64,000 nt of DNA. It comes from DASZIT01 sp963709665. GTDB taxonomy: Bacteria > Actinomycetota > Acidimicrobiia > Acidimicrobiales > RAAP-2. Shown here piece after piece: positions 60,180-64,000 of this stretch. The notes beneath the pieces were generated by a model that was not told the origin of the DNA, ran no database searches, and worked only from the letters and a program-made list of their open reading frames with translations. Location: the NCBI GenBank assembly GCA_963709665.1, contig CAVPWU010000008.1, positions 1-64,000 on the forward strand, given 5' to 3'. The position numbers and the translations under genes were made by a program. Position 1 is the stretch's first letter; each line of letters opens with the position of its first letter.

Positions 60180-61151
60180 TCAGCCCCGGGCCTTCAGCGC
60201 CTCGATCAGCTTCGGGACCACCTTGTGCACGTCGCCGACGATGCCGAGGTCGGCGACCGAGAAGATCGGTGCATCCTGGTCCTTGTTGATCGCCACGATG
60301 TTCTTGGAGTTCTTCATCCCCACCAGGTGCTGGGTGGCGCCCGAGATGCCGCAGGCCAGGTACACGGTGGGCTTCACCGTCTTGCCCGTCTGGCCGACCT
60401 GGTGCGAGTAGGGCACCCACCCGGCGTCCACGATGGCCCGGCTGGCGCCCGGAGCGCCGTGGAGCAGGGTGGCCAACTCCTCGATGAGGGCGTACTGGTC
60501 CTTCTCGCCCAGCCCCCGGCCTCCGGAGACCACCACGTCGGCCTCGTCGAGCTTGGGCCCGGTCCGCTCCTCGACGTGGCGGGCCACGATCCGGGCGGCG
60601 TTGGTGGCACCGGCGTCCGGCGCCGGCGCCGCCACCACCTCGGCGGGTCCGCCCCCGGAGGCCTCGGCCGGGAACGACTTGGCCCGGATCACGTAGATCC
60701 CGGGTCCCTCGCCGGTGAAGCGGGCGGTGACGATCTCGGCACCCCCGAAGATGGCGTGCTGGGTGACCAGGCCCCCGTCGGCGGCCTCGAGGCCGACCAC
60801 GTTGGTCAGCACCGGTCGGTCGAGCTTCACCGACAGCCGGCCGGCGATGTCCCGGCCGTCGTAGGTGGCGGGGAAGAGGACGGCGTCCGGCCCACTCCCC
60901 GACGTCACGGCGGCGGCGATGGCGGAGGCCACCGGGACGCCCGGCAGGGCGCCTCCGAGGTCCCCGACGTCGTGGACGGTGGTGACCCCGTACTCCCCGA
61001 GGGTGCCGGCCACCGAGGCGGTCTCGTCGCCGTAGGCCACGGCCTCGACGGTGCCGGCCAGGTCGCGGGCGTGGCTGATCAGCTCGAGGCTGGCGGTGAT
61101 GGGCTTTCCGTCGGCCACCTCGGCCAGGACCCAGATCTTGTCGATCGACAT
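60180..61151 (-). CDS. etfA: Electron transfer flavoprotein alpha subunit
   Basis: 323 residues. N-terminal ETF domain, then the C-terminal FAD-binding domain with VSGGRGLG, PYSHQVGQTGKTVKPTVYLACGISGATQHLVGM and INKDQDAPIFSVADLGIVGD. It pairs with EtfB (27 nt upstream) to carry electrons from acyl-CoA dehydrogenases, one of which is encoded at 5638, to the quinone pool. Confidence 0.95.
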   Translation of the reverse strand: MSIDKIWVLAEVADGKPITASLELISHARDLAGTVEAVAYGDETASVAGTLGEYGVTTVHDVGDLGGALPGVPVASAIAAAVTSGSGPDAVLFPATYDGRDIAGRLSVKLDRPVLTNVVGLEAADGGLVTQHAIFGGAEIVTARFTGEGPGIYVIRAKSFPAEASGGGPAEVVAAPAPDAGATNAARIVARHVEERTGPKLDEADVVVSGGRGLGEKDQYALIEELATLLHGAPGASRAIVDAGWVPYSHQVGQTGKTVKPTVYLACGISGATQHLVGMKNSKNIVAINKDQDAPIFSVADLGIVGDVHKVVPKLIEALKARG

Positions 61152-61178
61152 GGTGTGCTCGTTCTCCCTAACCCGGCC

Positions 61179-61958
61179 CTACAGGACCTTCAGCTGCTCG
61201 AGGAATTGGATGACCCGCTCGTGGGCGTCGCCCTCGTCGACCACGATCTCGCCGGAGGCACGCTCCTCGGCGGCGGCGACGTCGGTGATCTCCTGGCCGG
61301 CGCCGGCAGCGCCCACCTGGCCGGCATCGAGGCCGAGGTCGGCGGCGGTGAGCGTCTCCACCGGCTTCGACTTGGCGGCCATGATGCCCTTGAACGACGG
61401 GTAGCGGGGCTCGACCACCCCGGCCGTGACGGTGACCACGGCCGGCAGGGGGCTCTCCACCTCGTCGTAGCCCGCCTCGGTCTGGCGCTCCACCTTCACC
61501 GAGTCACCGGTGATCTCCACCTTCTTGGCGAAGGTCACCGACGGCAGGCCCAACAGCTCGGCGACCTGCACCGGCGTGGTGCCGGTGTAGCCGTCGCTCG
61601 ACTCGGTGGCGGCCAGGATCAGGTTCGGCTCGGCCCGCTTGATGGCGGCGGCCAGGACCTTGGCGGTCCCCAGGGCGTCGGAGCCGGCCAGGGCGTCGTC
61701 GCTGATCAGGATGGCCTTGGCGGCTCCCATGGCCAGGGCGGTCCGGAGGCCCGACGTCTCCCCGTTGGGGGCCATCGAGACCAGGGTGACCTCGCCGCCA
61801 CCGGCGGCGTCGACCAGCTGCAGGGCCATCTCGACGCCGTAGGCGTCCGAGTCGTCGAGAATCAGCTTTCCCGAGCGTTCGAGGGTCTTCGTCCCCGGAT
61901 CCAGGGCAGGCGGCGCGGCCGGATCGGGGATCTGCTTGACACAGACAACGACGTTCAT
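61179..61958 (-). CDS. etfB: Electron transfer flavoprotein beta subunit
   Basis: 259 residues. MNVVVCVKQIPDP start, AMP-binding region with ESSDGYTGTTPVQVAELLGLPSV, and the ETF-beta recognition segment KVERQTEAGYDEVESPLPAVVTV and PRYPSFKGIMAAKSKP, whose leucine-loop equivalent contacts dehydrogenases. It is the first gene of etfB-etfA. The promoter should lie in the 58-nt gap behind the phosphodiesterase gene, which is AT-rich (GGTTTAAAGCC). Confidence 0.95.
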   Translation of the reverse strand: MNVVVCVKQIPDPAAPPALDPGTKTLERSGKLILDDSDAYGVEMALQLVDAAGGGEVTLVSMAPNGETSGLRTALAMGAAKAILISDDALAGSDALGTAKVLAAAIKRAEPNLILAATESSDGYTGTTPVQVAELLGLPSVTFAKKVEITGDSVKVERQTEAGYDEVESPLPAVVTVTAGVVEPRYPSFKGIMAAKSKPVETLTAADLGLDAGQVGAAGAGQEITDVAAAEERASGEIVVDEGDAHERVIQFLEQLKVL

Positions 61959-62016
61959 GGCCGTGCATTGTTGACGAAAAGGTGGGCTTTAAACCAATCC
62001 GGCACGCGATCCCAGG

Positions 62017-62805
62017 TCACAAGCCCTGGTGACCGGTCCCATCGGGCGGGTGGCGGTCCCCGCCCACCGATGGCGCACCGCCGGCCCCCGGGCCGGCGAG
62101 GGCGGACAGCGCCCCCACCACGTCGTCGGTGATGACGGTGTCGACCCCGGCCGCCGCCATGGCCCGCACCGCGGTCGGCCCGTTGACCGTCCACGCCGCC
62201 ACCGCCAGACCGGCGCGGTGCGCCGCCTCGACCTGGACCGCGGTGACGAGACTCTCCTGAAGGTGGAGGGCCCGGTACCCGGCGCCGACGGCCTGGAGCC
62301 GACCGGCGTCGGCGTCGGCCCAGCCGGCCAGGAGCAGCCCGGTGGGGACCGACGGGCCCACGGCCCGGACGGCGTCCAGCGAGGGTGCCCAGAAGGAGGA
62401 GACCACCGCCCCGCGGCCGGGGCGCCGGCTCCGGTCCTGGTCCTGGCGCACCAGGAGGTCAGCCACCCGACGGGCGGCCCGCTCCTCGGGGTCGAACCCG
62501 CCCTCGGTGGGCAGGTTCTTGATCTCGATGTTGACGAACAGGCCGTCACACGCCTCGAGGGCGGCCTCGAGGAGCGGCACGTGGTCGGGCAGCTGGCCGG
62601 CGGTCAGCCCCGCCACCGGTCCCCTCCCCTCGATCTCCGGGTCGTGGTGGACGGCCAGCCGGCCGTCGGCGGTCAGCCGGACGTCGAGCTCGACCCCGTC
62701 GGCCCCCAGGCGGGCGGCCCGTGCGAACGCCGCCACGGTGTTCTCGGCGATTCCCTGCCCGGGGGCGGGACTGCCACGGTGGGCCTGGACGAGAGGCGAT
62801 ACCAC
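62017..62805 (-). CDS. Glycerophosphodiester phosphodiesterase
   Basis: 262 residues from a GTG (VVSPLVQAHRG); the open frame extends 35 codons further but without family sequence. GDPD TIM barrel: AHRGSPAPGQGIAENTVAAF, GADGVELDVRLTADGRLAVHHDPEIEG with the catalytic His and metal Glu/Asp, FVNIEIKN, and AAWTVNGPTAVRAMAAAGVDTVITD. It hydrolyses glycerophosphodiesters to glycerol-3-phosphate. No signal peptide, so it acts inside the cell. Confidence 0.9.
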   Translation of the reverse strand: MVSPLVQAHRGSPAPGQGIAENTVAAFARAARLGADGVELDVRLTADGRLAVHHDPEIEGRGPVAGLTAGQLPDHVPLLEAALEACDGLFVNIEIKNLPTEGGFDPEERAARRVADLLVRQDQDRSRRPGRGAVVSSFWAPSLDAVRAVGPSVPTGLLLAGWADADAGRLQAVGAGYRALHLQESLVTAVQVEAAHRAGLAVAAWTVNGPTAVRAMAAAGVDTVITDDVVGALSALAGPGAGGAPSVGGDRHPPDGTGHQGL

Positions 62806-62898
62806 GCTCAGCGGGCCCTCGGAGGGGTGCGGAGCCGCCGAAGGGGGGATCGGCCGTGAATTGGGGCCGAATTCGCCCACATCCCTCCCCGAAACTGC

Positions 62899-62927
62899 TT
62901 GCAACCGCACACAACCGTGATTATCCT
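62899..62927 (+). promoter_or_regulatory. Sigma-70-type promoter upstream of whiB1
   Basis: TTGCAA (62899-62904), 17-nt spacer, TATCCT (62922-62927). This is the best -35/-10 pair in the window. It predicts a start near 62934 and a leader of about 90 nt. Confidence 0.55.
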
Positions 62928-62971
62928 ACGGGGGAACCCCAAATGACCGGCGACTTTGCGGCGCCGAGCCA

Positions 62972-62987
62972 TGTGAAACAGATCACA
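62972..62987. promoter_or_regulatory. Perfect CRP/FNR-type site upstream of whiB1
   Basis: TGTGA-AACAGA-TCACA is the exact palindromic consensus of cAMP receptor proteins. In mycobacteria CRP (Rv3676) binds such sites at whiB1 (established). Here it lies about 40 nt downstream of the predicted start at 62934 and 37 nt before the coding region. That would suit repression, or activation of a promoter not yet seen. Confidence 0.7.
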
Positions 62988-63024
62988 ATGGGGCTTTCTC
63001 GGAGTCGGGAGCGGAGGAATCATC

Positions 63025-63315
63025 GTGGCCCTGGTGTGGAACCGGACGGTCGATTGGGACGAGGGCGACTGGCGTGATCTTGCCGCCTGTCGACACACCG
63101 AGCCCGATCTGTTCTTCCCCATCGGCACCACGGGACCCGCCATCGACCAGATCGAGGCGGCCAAGCGGGTCTGCCGTTCGTGCGACGCCCAGGAGCCGTG
63201 CCTCGACTTCGCCCTGGCCACCAACCAGGAGTCAGGCGTGTGGGGCGGCACCTCGGAGGAGGAGCGCCGCAAGCTCCGCAAGGCGTGGCTGGCAGCGCGG
63301 CGTCGCGCGTCCTGA
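63025..63315 (+). CDS. whiB1: WhiB-family iron-sulfur transcription factor, WhiB1-like
   Basis: 96 residues. Four cysteines for a nitric-oxide-sensitive [4Fe-4S] cluster: Cys22 (AACRHTEPDLFFP), then CRSCDAQEPC. The beta-turn motif is GVWGG, followed by a basic DNA-binding tail (KLRKAWLAARRRAS). ELFFP-type and GPAxxQIxxAK segments match WhiB1, which in mycobacteria is essential and partners with the primary sigma factor. GGAGG lies 7 nt before the GTG. Convergence with pdtaS reproduces the mycobacterial order. Confidence 0.93.
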   Translation: MALVWNRTVDWDEGDWRDLAACRHTEPDLFFPIGTTGPAIDQIEAAKRVCRSCDAQEPCLDFALATNQESGVWGGTSEEERRKLRKAWLAARRRAS

Positions 63316-63370
63316 CGTCCTGACTCCTCCCGTCTGACCTCCCCGGGCCCTCCCGTCGGGGAACCGCCGC

Positions 63371-64000
63371 TCAGAGGCCGACCCTCGGCGCTTCGCGCAC
63401 CGGCAGCTCGATGCGCACCACCGCCCCGGTGACCGACGGGTCGAGCTCACTGCGGTTCTGCATGGTGATGGTCCCCCCGATCTGGGTACGGACCAGGTCG
63501 CGGACGATCGACAGGCCGAGGCTCTGGGTGGTGTCGAAGTCGAACTCCTCCGGCAGGCCGGACCCGTCGTCGGACACCTCCACCGACAGCCGGTGCTCGT
63601 CGCTGGCCAGGTGCACGGTCACCTCGCCCACCCGGGGGGTGGCGCCGATGGACGGGTCCATCCGGTCCGGCCGGTCGGCGTCGTCGGTCTCCGTCTCCAC
63701 GAAGGCGTGCTCGACGGCGTTCTGGAGCAGCTCGGCCAGAACCACCGCCAGGGGGGTGGCGACATCGGCCGGCACCTCCCCCAGTTCGCCCACCACGCTG
63801 AAGGTGAGGGTCACCGAGGAGACCACCGAGTCCTCCGCCATCTTGATCAGCGAGGTGACGATCTCGTCGAACGGCACCTGATCGCTGGGATCCCGGGAGA
63901 GGATCTCGTGGACGATGGCGATGGAGCGGACCCGCCGCTCGGCCTCGAAGAGGGCGACCCGCCCCACTCCGGGCGGCAGCCGTCGGGCCTGGAGCCGGAG
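63371..64000 (-). CDS. pdtaS: Sensor histidine kinase, PdtaS-like (partial, runs off the window)
   Basis: Only the C-terminal 209 residues are in the window; the 5' part lies beyond 64000. The HisKA_2-type dimer helix is visible (LRLQARRL, then ERRVRSIAIVHEILSRDPSDQVPFDEIV), followed by the HATPase domain: N box AELLQNAVEHAF, G1 DDGSGLPEEF, G2 SLGLSIVRDLV. This layout and the position next to whiB1 match mycobacterial PdtaS, which phosphorylates the RNA-binding antiterminator PdtaR. No PdtaR is in the window. Confidence 0.88.
   Translation of the reverse strand, partial: LRLQARRLPPGVGRVALFEAERRVRSIAIVHEILSRDPSDQVPFDEIVTSLIKMAEDSVVSSVTLTFSVVGELGEVPADVATPLAVVLAELLQNAVEHAFVETETDDADRPDRMDPSIGATPRVGEVTVHLASDEHRLSVEVSDDGSGLPEEFDFDTTQSLGLSIVRDLVRTQIGGTITMQNRSELDPSVTGAVVRIELPVREAPRVGL

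Overview
The window is about 70% G+C and looks like the chromosome of an actinobacterium, most likely of the class Acidimicrobiia (inference). The reasons are the block argS-lysA-hom-thrC-rho-rpmE-prfA-prmC-tsaC on one strand, a whiB1-pdtaS pair as in mycobacteria, a short protein with a WWxASDGKWYPP-type N-terminus, a secreted protein built from DGGIFSFGDA-type repeats, and frequent leaderless starts. The leaderless starts show a TAnnnT-like hexamer 5-8 nt upstream of the start codon.

Layout. 1-5.6 kb is a mobile or island region. It holds a three-gene recombinase cassette (tyrosine recombinase, XRE-type HTH protein, multi-zinc-ribbon recombinase-like protein) bounded by imperfect inverted repeats, a 0.9-kb gene-free stretch full of hairpins and a repeated GGTGACGT motif, then an excisionase and a phage-type integrase abutting the 3' end of an acyl-CoA dehydrogenase gene. 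7-22.6 kb is core metabolism and translation on the minus strand: leuB-ilvE-cimA (leucine/isoleucine), tsaC-prmC-prfA, rpmE, rho, thrC-hom, and lysA-argS. argS carries a one-base frameshift. 22.7-25.2 kb is a second accessory spot: tRNA-Arg(CCG), IS-end-like repeats, a tiny membrane protein and an intact ISL3-family insertion sequence with an 8-bp target duplication.

25.2-47 kb mixes single genes and short operons: a haem-oxygenase-like diiron oxidase, a secreted repeat protein, a methyltransferase, a Tat-exported purple acid phosphatase and phospholipase C-like enzyme, an RDD protein with a repeat-protein partner, PrxQ, MarR next to a drug-type ABC exporter, aconitase, a sulfatase, hydrolases, and a PIG-L deacetylase with a glutamine amidotransferase. 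47-64 kb holds a DEAD-box helicase, PrxQ with an F420/flavin oxidoreductase, a GNAT acetyltransferase, DUF1254, Fpg, an FrhB-type Fe-S protein followed by histidine phosphatase-DUF3090-SCO1664, an MBOAT/SGNH O-acylation pair, etfB-etfA, a GDPD phosphodiesterase, and whiB1 preceded by a perfect CRP-type site, with the partial sensor kinase gene pdtaS at the edge.

The most unusual material is the inverted-repeat-bounded recombinase cassette and its structured flank, the very short leaderless ORFs that overlap the starts of three genes, the N/Q/G-rich insert in Rho, and the argS frameshift. All calls come from reading sequence only; no database search was run.
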